Source: Alphaproteobacteria bacterium (GTDB lineage: Bacteria > Pseudomonadota > Alphaproteobacteria > M2410). From it: 5,823 bases of DNA. The stretch spans positions 1 to 5,823 of the forward strand of contig JAJFIN010000098.1 in NCBI GenBank assembly GCA_021774955.1, given 5' to 3'. The notes under the pieces were generated by a model that saw only the letters and a program-made list of their open reading frames with translations, ran no database searches and was not told the origin of the DNA. Of the stretch, positions 1 to 5,567 are shown piece by piece (position 1 is the first letter of the stretch; the number at the start of each line of letters is the position of its first letter). The position numbers and the translations under genes are program-made.

Positions 1-8
1 CCTAAACA

Positions 9-944
9 GTGGTTTTAACAAGGCACCCGGAAAACCCAATTTTGACGGCTGCGGATTGGCCCTATTCAGTCAATTCCGTTTTTAATCCGGGGGCGGTCTT
101 GTTGGAAGACGGCAGTACGTTGTTGCTATGTCGGGCAGAAGATCACAGCGGATTGTCCCATCTTTGTGTCGCCCGATCCAACGACGGAGTAACCGACTGG
201 AAAATCGACCCCGAACCAACGCTGTCACCTGATCCCACAAACCACCCCGAAGAACTTTGGGGTATTGAAGATCCACGCATCACGTTTCTCCCTGAGATTA
301 AGAAATATGTCGTGGCTTACACGGCTTATTCCCCGTGCGGTACGGGTGTGTCATTAGCTCTGACCACCGACTTCCGCCATTTCGAGCGTCTCGGTCTGGT
401 CATGCAGCCCCTCAACAAAGACGCTGCTTTATTGCCACGAAAGATCGGTGGTTTATGGGCGATGATCCATCGCCCTCAATGCTGGCCTGAATCACACATC
501 TGGATTTCATCATCCCCCGATTTAAAACATTGGGGCACTCCGCGAATGATCCTTCCCGCACGTCTGGGGCCGTGGTGGGATGCCGCGAAAATCGGATTGT
601 CACCCCCACCGATAGAAACCAACGAGGGGTGGTTAATGTTTTATCACAGCGCCCGGCAAACCGCATCGGGTACCATTTACCGGGTCGGTCTCGCCTTATT
701 CGATCTCGGCTGTCACCAGACTTGTTTAAAGCGTTCCAACAGTTGGATATTTGGTCCCGAGGCGGATTATGAACGTAAGGGCGACGTTGCCAATGTTGTC
801 TTCCCCTGCGGGTATGTCATTGAGGCGGATGGAGACACCATAAGGTTATATTACGGATGTGCCGACACCAGCATTGCCCTAGCGACCGGTAGCATTGGGG
901 CGGCACTCGAGTGGCTTCATCAAAACAGTCAGCCTGGGACTTAA
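9..944 (+). CDS. GH130-family glycosidase / beta-mannoside phosphorylase-like protein
   Basis: A 311-residue protein recognised as glycoside hydrolase family 130. Characterised members cleave beta-mannosides by phosphorolysis, releasing mannose-1-phosphate; a few are hydrolases. Visible family motifs in order are FNPG (25-28), CRAED (41-45), GIEDPR (85-90, whose Asp88 fits the family's catalytic acid), NKDAALLP (136-143), HRP (154-156), KIGLSPPP (194-201), GDVANVVFPCG (258-268) and YYGCADTSIALA (281-292). Together they mark a complete five-bladed beta-propeller. No signal peptide or membrane segment is visible, so it is probably cytoplasmic. The start is GTG at 9: an in-frame TAA at 3-5 excludes anything further upstream and no ATG occurs near the N-terminus, although the ribosome site is cut off by the window edge. 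It lies 6 bp before a mannose-6-phosphate-isomerase-like cupin, which fits mannose-phosphate metabolism. Family assignment is firm; substrate and phosphorylase-versus-hydrolase activity are inference. Confidence 0.88.
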   Translation: MVLTRHPENPILTAADWPYSVNSVFNPGAVLLEDGSTLLLCRAEDHSGLSHLCVARSNDGVTDWKIDPEPTLSPDPTNHPEELWGIEDPRITFLPEIKKYVVAYTAYSPCGTGVSLALTTDFRHFERLGLVMQPLNKDAALLPRKIGGLWAMIHRPQCWPESHIWISSSPDLKHWGTPRMILPARLGPWWDAAKIGLSPPPIETNEGWLMFYHSARQTASGTIYRVGLALFDLGCHQTCLKRSNSWIFGPEADYERKGDVANVVFPCGYVIEADGDTIRLYYGCADTSIALATGSIGAALEWLHQNSQPGT

Positions 945-950
945 TTTGAA

Positions 951-1334
951 ATGGGAGCAAGAGGATCCAACATAAACGCCGATCACGAGGTTCCGGAAAA
1001 CCAGCGGCCCTGGGGATTCTACGATGTGCTTACTGCATCCTCTGATCATCAAGTCAAAACGATTACAGTCGCTCCAGGCAAACGTCTCAGCTTGCAAAAA
1101 CATGAACGACGGTCAGAACACTGGGTCGTGGTGCATGGCGAAGCACTCGCGACACTGGACGGGCGGGACATTCCTCTGCGCGTCGGGGGTCACATCTTCA
1201 TTGAAGTCGGCAGTGTTCATCGGATCGCCAATCCGGGATCGAAACCGCTGATTTTTATTGAGGTTCAAATAGGCAACTATTTCGGTGAGGACGACATTGT
1301 CAGGTTCGAAGATGATTTTGATCGCGTACCGTAA
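951..1334 (+). CDS. Stand-alone cupin, type II mannose-6-phosphate isomerase domain
   Basis: A 127-residue single-domain cupin matching the C-terminal domain of bifunctional ManC/AlgA enzymes (mannose-6-phosphate isomerase type II), without the guanylyltransferase domain. Recognisable segments are RPWGFYDVL (19-27), VAPGKRLSLQKHERRSEHW (40-58), the second cupin motif IEVGSVHRIANPG (84-96), and IEVQIGNYFGEDDIVR (103-118), the usual ending of this domain. Likely metal-site residues His51, Glu56 and His90 are kept. The position that is often a second His after His51 is Arg53, and the usual Pro of motif 2 is Glu85, so activity is less certain than the fold. The ATG is 6 bp after the GH130 stop and has no good Shine-Dalgarno, which suggests translational coupling. 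In context it could interconvert mannose-6-phosphate and fructose-6-phosphate downstream of mannose-1-phosphate release; a sugar-binding or regulatory role is the alternative. Confidence 0.85.
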   Translation: MGARGSNINADHEVPENQRPWGFYDVLTASSDHQVKTITVAPGKRLSLQKHERRSEHWVVVHGEALATLDGRDIPLRVGGHIFIEVGSVHRIANPGSKPLIFIEVQIGNYFGEDDIVRFEDDFDRVP

Positions 1335-1355
1335 TAGTCGCTATTGATGACTGCT

Positions 1356-1360
1356 GGAGA
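1356..1360 (+). promoter_or_regulatory. Ribosome binding site that decides the hydrolase start
   Basis: GGAGA lies 7 bases before the ATG at 1368. It favours that start over the in-frame TTG at 1344 and ATG at 1347, neither of which has a comparable site at the right distance. Confidence 0.65.
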
Positions 1361-1367
1361 AATTAGA

Positions 1368-2045
1368 ATGCGCAACAAAACAAAAACAGAGACCACAGAA
1401 ATTTATGACCAGGAAGTACGTGTACCGATTGCAGGAGCCGCGCTTGTTGGACGACTGACGATTCCTGAGGGTGCTCACGGCCTCGTCATATTCGCTCATG
1501 GCAGCGGTAGCAGCCGCCATAGCCCGCGCAACTGGTATGTGGCGGAAATTCTGCACAATTACAAAATAGCAACTTTGCTGATTGATCTGCTTACGCCGGA
1601 GGAAGAAGAGGAAGACTTGAGAACGCGCCTCTTACGTTTCGACATTCCCATGCTTGCCGGGCGACTTGTTGAGATCGCCAAATGGGCCAAGGTAACTCCG
1701 GAAACGGAACACTTAAAGATTGGGTATTTCGGCTCTAGTACTGGTGGTGGCGCAGCTTTGATGGCCGCAGCGCAGTACCGCGGCGACATAGGCGCGATTG
1801 TTTCACGAGGGGGTAGACCTGACCTTGCGGGCAAGTTCCTAACTCACGTAAAATCACCCAGCCTGCTCATCGTAGGCGAGCGGGATCCCCAAGTACTGGC
1901 ACTCAATGAACAAGCGCTGGCGCAAATGAACGCTCAGTCAGAACTTCATATTATTCCGGGTGCGACACATTTATTCGAAGAACCGAACACTTTAGAAATG
2001 GTCGCTCGTGAAGCAGCCGAATGGTTCGCTCAACATTTAGGATAG
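1368..2045 (+). CDS. Alpha/beta hydrolase, dienelactone hydrolase-like
   Basis: From the preferred ATG the protein has 225 residues; starting at 1344 or 1347 would add up to 8. It is an alpha/beta-hydrolase of the dienelactone-hydrolase-like group. It shows the oxyanion-hole segment FAHGSGSSR (42-50), a nucleophile elbow GYFGSSTGGG (119-128) with Ser124 in G-x-S-x-G, an acid in GERDP (Asp173) and a catalytic His in GATHLFEEP (His201), in the canonical order. Between the first strands and the elbow is an acidic stretch PEEEEED (about 77-83). No signal peptide is seen, so it is likely cytoplasmic. Its substrate cannot be read from the sequence; 'dienelactone' names the fold only. It lies 33 bp after the cupin and 4 bp before the phosphoribosyltransferase. 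The same hydrolase and transferase domains are, from memory, found adjacent or fused in other bacteria, so the two may act on one pathway. Confidence 0.85.
   Translation: MRNKTKTETTEIYDQEVRVPIAGAALVGRLTIPEGAHGLVIFAHGSGSSRHSPRNWYVAEILHNYKIATLLIDLLTPEEEEEDLRTRLLRFDIPMLAGRLVEIAKWAKVTPETEHLKIGYFGSSTGGGAALMAAAQYRGDIGAIVSRGGRPDLAGKFLTHVKSPSLLIVGERDPQVLALNEQALAQMNAQSELHIIPGATHLFEEPNTLEMVAREAAEWFAQHLG
2039..2042 (+). promoter_or_regulatory. Ribosome binding site of the phosphoribosyltransferase gene
   Basis: AGGA sits 7 bases before the ATG at 2050. It overlaps the last codons of the hydrolase gene, ending just before the stop is complete, so translation of the two genes is probably coupled. Confidence 0.55.
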
Positions 2046-2049
2046 CGTC

Positions 2050-2730
2050 ATGCGTTTTCAAGATAGAATTGCGGCCGGTCGCGCCTTAGCAGATGAATTG
2101 TCCAACTATGCTGCCAATGAAGACGTTGTCGTTTTGGCCCTGCCGCGCGGCGGAGTTCCGATCGCCTATGAAATCGCGAAACTGCTGAGCCTCTCGATGG
2201 ATGTGATGCTGGTCCGCAAACTTGGCGTACCCGGACACGAAGAGCTGGCAATGGGGGCAATTGCATGGGGGAATGTTCTCTACTTGAACAAGGCACTGAT
2301 TGAGCAGCTTCAAATTCCTCAATCATCCATTGATGAAACAATCGCGCACGAGCGTAGCGAGTTGGACCGGCGCAATAAGCTCTATCGCGGCACGCGGCCA
2401 CCGCCGACAATAGCCGGTAAGATCGTGCTGGTTGTCGACGATGGCCTGGCTACAGGAGCCACTATGAGTGCAGCCGTATCAGCACTTAGACAGGCCAAGG
2501 CCAAAGAGATCATTGCTGTAGTCCCTGTTGGGGCCAGAGAATCTTGCCAAGAACTGTCGCAACTCGTCGACAGAATCGTTTGTCTTTACACGCCTGAACC
2601 CTTTTATGGTGTCGGTCAGTGGTATCGGGATTTTTCTCAAGTCACTGACGCCGAAGTACAGACACTTTTAGCGTTATCTGAAGAACAATCAGCCAAGCCA
2701 GCGCTTCAGGGAAACGGCCATGAGAATTAA
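2050..2730 (+). CDS. Type I phosphoribosyltransferase domain protein
   Basis: A 226-residue protein of the PRTase type I fold. The PRPP-binding signature is VVDDGLATGATM (128-139), with the acidic pair Asp130-Asp131 and the TGAT loop. Upstream are VLALPRGGVPIAYEIA (28-43) and DVMLVRKLGVPGHEELAMGAI (51-71), both typical of the stand-alone 'predicted phosphoribosyltransferase' group that resembles ComF and purine salvage enzymes. The segment with paired Arg and Lys around 100-113 (AHERSELDRRNKLYRG) is also characteristic of this group. It should bind PRPP and transfer ribose-5-phosphate to, or release it from, a nitrogenous base or similar acceptor, but the acceptor is unknown for this group. 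It is cytoplasmic by appearance. It starts 4 bp after the hydrolase stop, and its last 11 bp overlap the erythromycin-esterase-like gene. The fold and cofactor site are clear; the reaction is not. Confidence 0.88.
   Translation: MRFQDRIAAGRALADELSNYAANEDVVVLALPRGGVPIAYEIAKLLSLSMDVMLVRKLGVPGHEELAMGAIAWGNVLYLNKALIEQLQIPQSSIDETIAHERSELDRRNKLYRGTRPPPTIAGKIVLVVDDGLATGATMSAAVSALRQAKAKEIIAVVPVGARESCQELSQLVDRIVCLYTPEPFYGVGQWYRDFSQVTDAEVQTLLALSEEQSAKPALQGNGHEN
2708..2713 (+). promoter_or_regulatory. Ribosome binding site of the erythromycin esterase-like gene
   Basis: AGGGAA lies 6 bases before the ATG at 2720, inside the 3' end of the phosphoribosyltransferase gene. It supports the overlapping start. 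Confidence 0.6.
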
Positions 2731-4096
2731 TCCGACAAAAAGCCCGAACACCCAAACATTGATCCATGCACTTAACACGCAGGCCCATGAGATTGTCGAC
2801 ACTACGGAGGAATATGATTCCATTGTCGAAGCCGCCAAAGACAAGCGGCTCGTTCTGATAGGTGAAGCCTCCCACGGCACCAAAGAATTTTACCACACAC
2901 GGGCACAGATAACGCAGCGGCTGATTGAGGAATGTGGCTTTGACGCGATTGCCGTTGAGGCTGATTGGCCTGATGCCTATGCCATCAATCGTTTTGTATC
3001 GACTACGGCTCCAACAATTTCTGCAGAAGAAGCATTGGCCGTATTTGAACGCTTTCCAACATGGATGTGGGCCAACGCTGAGGTGTTGAGTTTTGTTGAA
3101 TGGTTATCTGCGTTCAATCAAAGCCCCTCGTTGTTTGCTACAAACCGCACACGACCCGTCGGCTTTTACGGCCTTGATCTCTACAGCATGAGCACATCCA
3201 TCCACGCTGTTGTCGAATATTTGGAAGGTGTTGATCCTGACGCTGCCGAAAGAGCGCGCCAGCGGTATGCGTGCCTTGACCATTTCATTGATGATCCGCA
3301 GGCTTATGGTCAGGCGACAGAATTCGGCCTGGTGAAATCGTGTGAGCAAGAAATTATAGAGCAACTCATCGAGATGAGGCACAAAGCGTACGACTACATG
3401 AAGCTAAACGGATTTGTTGCCGGTGATGAATATTTCTGCGCCGAACAAAATGCAAAACTGGTGCGTAATGCAGAGACTTATTATCGATCCATCTATCGGG
3501 GACGCCAGAGTTCGTGGAATATCCGCGATCAACACATGTATGAAACCCTAAAAGACTTGGCTGGCCATGTCAGCCGTCAACAACAACACCCTGCGCGTCT
3601 GATCGTTTGGGCTCACAATTCGCATGTCGGGAATGCTGCGGCGACAGAAATGTCTCGCCGCCATGAACTCAATATCGGCCAATTGGTGCGTGAAAGTTTC
3701 GGCGAAGATGCTCTTCACATCGGATTTTCAACGTGCCGTGGAACAGTTTCGGCGGCGTCTAATTGGGATGCACCGATAGAGAAAAAACGCGTGCGAGCGC
3801 CGCTACCGGACAGTTATGAGGATGTTTTCCATCGCGTTAATTTTGATAATTTCTATGTGAACCTGCGGGAGAATAACGAAGCGACAGAACTCTTGCGGGA
3901 GCCTCGACTACAAAGAGCCATCGGCGTGATTTACCGCCCGGAAAGCGAACGAACGAGCCACTATTTCTATGCATGTTTACCACAACAGTTCGATTTCATC
4001 ATTCATTTTGATGAAACATCAGCGGTCGAACCATTGGACATACCCGTCCACTGGCACCGTGGCGAATTGGATGAGACCTATCCAAGTGGACTGTGA
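2720..4096 (+). CDS. Erythromycin esterase superfamily protein
   Basis: A 458-residue, full-length member of the erythromycin esterase (Ere) superfamily. It has LVLIGEASHGTKEFY (44-58) with His52, the position of the essential catalytic His of Ere enzymes; FDAIAVEADWPDAYAINRFV (74-93) with Glu80, matching the conserved active-site Glu; PVGFYGLDLYSM (146-157); IRDQHMYETL (268-277); and VWAHNSHVGNA (296-306) with His299 and His302. The C-terminus ends in ETYPSGL, the usual end of non-resistance homologues, so nothing is missing. Only a few family members hydrolyse the macrolide lactone; most chromosomal ones have no known substrate. Its place in an operon with a phosphoribosyltransferase and an alpha/beta hydrolase, rather than in a resistance cassette, argues for another role. 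The ATG at 2720 overlaps the preceding gene by 11 bp and has a good ribosome site. No signal peptide is visible. Superfamily certain, substrate unknown. Confidence 0.9.
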   Translation: MRINPTKSPNTQTLIHALNTQAHEIVDTTEEYDSIVEAAKDKRLVLIGEASHGTKEFYHTRAQITQRLIEECGFDAIAVEADWPDAYAINRFVSTTAPTISAEEALAVFERFPTWMWANAEVLSFVEWLSAFNQSPSLFATNRTRPVGFYGLDLYSMSTSIHAVVEYLEGVDPDAAERARQRYACLDHFIDDPQAYGQATEFGLVKSCEQEIIEQLIEMRHKAYDYMKLNGFVAGDEYFCAEQNAKLVRNAETYYRSIYRGRQSSWNIRDQHMYETLKDLAGHVSRQQQHPARLIVWAHNSHVGNAAATEMSRRHELNIGQLVRESFGEDALHIGFSTCRGTVSAASNWDAPIEKKRVRAPLPDSYEDVFHRVNFDNFYVNLRENNEATELLREPRLQRAIGVIYRPESERTSHYFYACLPQQFDFIIHFDETSAVEPLDIPVHWHRGELDETYPSGL

Positions 4097-4151
4097 GGGC
4101 TGTGTGTTGAGTACTGCTTGCGGTCATACCTTCAATAATTTGGGTTTGTTC
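4097..4151. other. Short spacer between the operon and the first IS
   Basis: Fifty-five bases follow the last operon gene before the insertion sequence begins. I see no hairpin with a T-run, so the operon's own terminator may have lain further on and been separated by the insertion. No reading frame or repeat is recognisable here. Confidence 0.5.
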
Positions 4152-4176
4152 CCTGTCCGTCTCAAATACTAGATTC
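4152..4176. repeat. Terminal inverted repeat, transposase 3' end
   Basis: It begins CCTGTCCGTCTC and ends TAGATTC, and pairs with 5110-5134. The outer seven bases CCTGTCC match exactly and the inner ATTC matches too. Because the TAG stop codon at 4169-4171 lies inside it, the transposase gene runs into the repeat. Confidence 0.7.
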
Positions 4177-5071
4177 TGCAATAATGATGATGCAGTCCTC
4201 CGACCTTCGAGATGCGATTGATCGCGCCAAGTTTCTGAATCGGACGACCTTTTGGAACGTCCTTGCTCAGAGAAAGATGTGTACGGGAATAGTTGTAATA
4301 GTCAAGATAGCTTCGCATAATCCGGCGTAGATGAGCCGCATTGAAGACGATAACGTGATCAAGGCATTCCCGCCGTATTGAACCTATCAATCTTTCTACG
4401 TACCCATTTTGCCATGGAGAACGCAGTGATGTCGGTTGATCCCGAATTCCCATCGACCAGAGCCTTTGTCGAAGCACATGCCCATAACGCCGTCATTGTC
4501 TCTGATAAGATAGCGAGGCGCACTCTCCCACGGGAACGCTTCCGTGAGCTGCTGAGCCAACCAGCTTGAAGTCGGGTTTGACGTGACGGCGGAATGGATA
4601 ATCTGTTTTCGCTTGTGATCCAGGATCACAAGACAATACAGAGTCTTGAGCCCGATCATCGATACGGTCAGGAGATCAAGCGACGCGATACCTTCTGCGT
4701 GGTTTTTCAAAAAGGATCTCCAACTTTGGGATCCCGGACGGTGACCTCTCACCATATAATTCGAAACGGTTGCTTCAGAAATCTCACTCCCGATCTCGAG
4801 AAGCTCGCCATGGATCCGCGGCGCACCCCACAGGGGATTGGCCAGACACATCTCCCGGATCAAATCCCGTAATTCCTTGTTGATCCTCGGCCTGCCACCC
4901 AGATTGCGGGAATTGTGTCGCCAGTAGGCCTTAAAGCACTGTCGATGGAGCACCTTTCGCCGCAATACATTGAGTTGATGCCGGAGAAACGCATTCTCAG
5001 CCTTCTAGCCGGGCCTTCGACTTGAACAGCCCCGAAATAAGGGCCAACAGAATTTTCCAGATCTCAATCAT
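4169..5071 (-). pseudogene. Frameshifted and internally deleted rve/DDE transposase
   Basis: Reading the minus strand from ATG at 5071, the product begins MIEIWKILLALISGLFKSKARLE. An extra base near 5001-5002 then shifts the frame, and the sequence resumes as AENAFLRHQLNVLRRK. There it jumps directly to VLHRQCFKAYWR (junction near 4951-4956): by comparison with remembered relatives about 40 residues, mostly the end of the DNA-binding region, are missing. It continues through GGRPRI, NPLWGAPRIHGELL, the first catalytic Asp (SLDLLTV), AFPWESAPRYLIRDNDG with the second Asp, and GMCF. At 4468-4474 the frame changes again, and RQRLWSMGIRDQ, SPWQNGYVERLIGSIRRE (catalytic Glu), RTHLSLSKD and GGLHHHYCRI complete the protein. 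All three DDE residues can still be read, but in different frames, so the copy cannot make an active transposase by normal translation. Confidence 0.88.
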
Positions 5072-5109
5072 CGCCACTAATCATGACATGATTCCATCTC
5101 CACTCTCCG

Positions 5110-5134
5110 GAATTGAGTTTTTAGGAGGGACAGG
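5110..5134. repeat. Terminal inverted repeat, transposase 5' end
   Basis: It runs from GAATTGAG to GGGACAGG on the plus strand. Its reverse complement aligns with 4152-4176. It lies 38 bp upstream of the transposase ATG, a normal distance for an IS end. Confidence 0.7.
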
Positions 5135-5173
5135 AGGCGTTGGTCACGGCCCTTGCCATCACGCGGTGTGCTC

Positions 5174-5339
5174 GATCAGCCAATCGAACAGACCGATGAC
5201 AAAATCTGGCTGGTCAGCTTTTTGCCATACGACGTTATTTATGCAAAATGATATAGGATACTTTGATCATGAGACCGCAAGACTGGAACCCATTGACAAC
5301 CCGTTCAGGGAAAAAGTGTTCCCCATGTCTTCGGGATAA
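5174..5339 (+). pseudogene. C-terminal fragment of an IS481-like transposase
   Basis: One frame from 5174 reads DQPIEQTDDKIWLVSFLPYD and then runs to a stop. A second frame from 5250 reads DIGYFDHETARLEPIDNPF and finishes with REKVFPMSSG and a TAA at 5337-5339. Joined, they match the C-terminal beta-rich tail I remember from a widespread transposase group, which reads approximately D-x-IWLVSFM-x-YDLGYFD, then EP-x-x-NPF and VLPMS. The two halves are separated by about 16-19 extra bases (5234 to 5249-5252), an insertion that also shifts the frame. Only about 50 residues remain, so it is a non-functional scar. The pattern is recognised from memory and is specific enough to prefer over a small hypothetical gene that would span 5022-5339. 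Confidence 0.7.
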
Positions 5340-5360
5340 TCTGTAACCCATGTCTCGGGG
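5322..5360 (+). repeat. Paired CCCATGTCT motif at the IS end
   Basis: CCCATGTCTTCGGG at 5322-5335 and CCCATGTCTCGGGG at 5347-5360 are imperfect direct copies 25 bp apart. The first overlaps the end of the transposase frame and the second lies just inside the element terminus. Such repeated motifs at IS ends are usually transposase-binding sites; that role is inferred. Confidence 0.6.
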
Positions 5361-5377
5361 TCGGACACAGATGTGCG

Positions 5378-5454
5378 TGGTGGGCCCGGCAGGATTCGAA
5401 CCTGCGACCAGACCGTTATGAGCGGTCGGCTCTAACCAACTGAGCTACAGGCCC
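5378..5454 (-). tRNA. tRNA-Ile2 (CAU anticodon, lysidine-type)
   Basis: A complete 77-nt cloverleaf on the minus strand, with CCA encoded at 5378-5380. The acceptor stem GGGCCTG pairs with CGGGCCC (one T-G pair). The D-arm is GCTC/GAGC, the anticodon stem GACCG/CGGTC holds the loop CTCATAA, and the T-arm GCAGG/CCTGC holds TTCGAAT. The anticodon is CAT (plus strand 5418-5420). The loop CTCATAA and the body are like tRNA-Ile2, in which TilS converts the wobble C to lysidine so that AUA is read. Elongator and initiator tRNA-Met differ in the acceptor and anticodon stems, so Met is the less likely reading. Residue 26 is C, where a purine is more usual. No terminator is recognised after the 3' end; IS debris begins 8 bp downstream. 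Confidence 0.92.
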
Positions 5455-5465
5455 ACGCGGAGCGT

Positions 5466-5492
5466 GCTATAGCAGCTTTCTCGTGGGGACAA
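5466..5492 (-). promoter_or_regulatory. Possible promoter of the tRNA gene
   Basis: Reading toward the tRNA on the minus strand there is TTGTCC (5487-5492) and TATAGC (5466-5471) with a 15-bp spacer. The -10-like box ends 11 bp before the tRNA 5' end, a plausible distance for a very short leader. The spacer is shorter than ideal and the -35 match is partial, so this is a weak call. Confidence 0.35.
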
Positions 5493-5567
5493 AAGCCCGA
5501 TTTCGGGGGTTGAGCTGGCCCTTGATGTTTTCTTTTTATCGGAACAGGCAAATGCTACATATCGATC

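Larger units (their letters stand above)
4152..5134 (-). mobile_element. Decayed insertion sequence with rve/DDE transposase, both ends present
   Basis: The element is bounded by imperfect inverted repeats of about 25 bp (4152-4176 and 5110-5134), aligning at roughly 19 of 25 positions. Between them lies a single transposase pseudogene on the minus strand, so this is one IS of about 0.98 kb. The family's intact copies are somewhat longer, consistent with an internal deletion inside the transposase gene. No convincing target-site duplication flanks the ends. The transposase belongs to the integrase-core (rve) type common in Alphaproteobacteria, related to the IS3/IS481 groups; I do not assign a named ISfinder family. 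Confidence 0.75.
5135..5369 (+). mobile_element. 3' remnant of a second, IS481-like insertion sequence
   Basis: This is the right-hand end of a different element in the opposite orientation: the C-terminal tail of its transposase (readable from about 5174), followed by a non-coding end with a repeated CCCATGTCT motif and the terminal bases GGACACA. The rest of the element is not found left of the first IS, so it was truncated rather than simply interrupted. The exact left limit is uncertain: at 5135-5173 the reading frames give only a weak resemblance (an ITRCAR-like stretch in the third frame). Confidence 0.65.

Noticed and set aside
1344..1367. Earlier hydrolase starts at TTG 1344 or ATG 1347.
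   Set aside because: The GGAGA at 1356-1360 is correctly spaced only for the ATG at 1368, and the extra residues add no conserved motif.
4468..4477. Programmed -1 ribosomal frameshift in the first transposase.
   Set aside because: The frame change is -1, but there is no X-XXY-YYZ slippery heptamer. It falls between catalytic residues rather than at an OrfA/OrfB junction, and the gene has two other lesions, so mutation is the simpler explanation.
4148..5140. Target-site duplication flanking the first IS.
   Set aside because: The bases outside the inverted repeats (ending gttc on the left, starting aggcg on the right) do not match as direct repeats.
5022..5339. A 105-codon plus-strand open frame as a real small gene.
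   Set aside because: Its first part runs antisense to the first IS's transposase and through that IS's inverted repeat, and its last 30 codons are the tail of a second transposase. It is a chance join of two mobile-element remnants.
5378..5454. Reading the CAU tRNA as tRNA-Met or tRNA-fMet.
   Set aside because: The loop CTCATAA and stems fit tRNA-Ile2. The G1-C72 pair and the lack of three consecutive G-C pairs at the base of the anticodon stem exclude the initiator, and the elongator Met body is different.
5496..5507. Palindrome CCCGA-TT-TCGGG, with a short T-run on the minus strand, as a terminator.
   Set aside because: The usable stem is only about 4 bp, and it lies upstream of the tRNA promoter region rather than after a gene.
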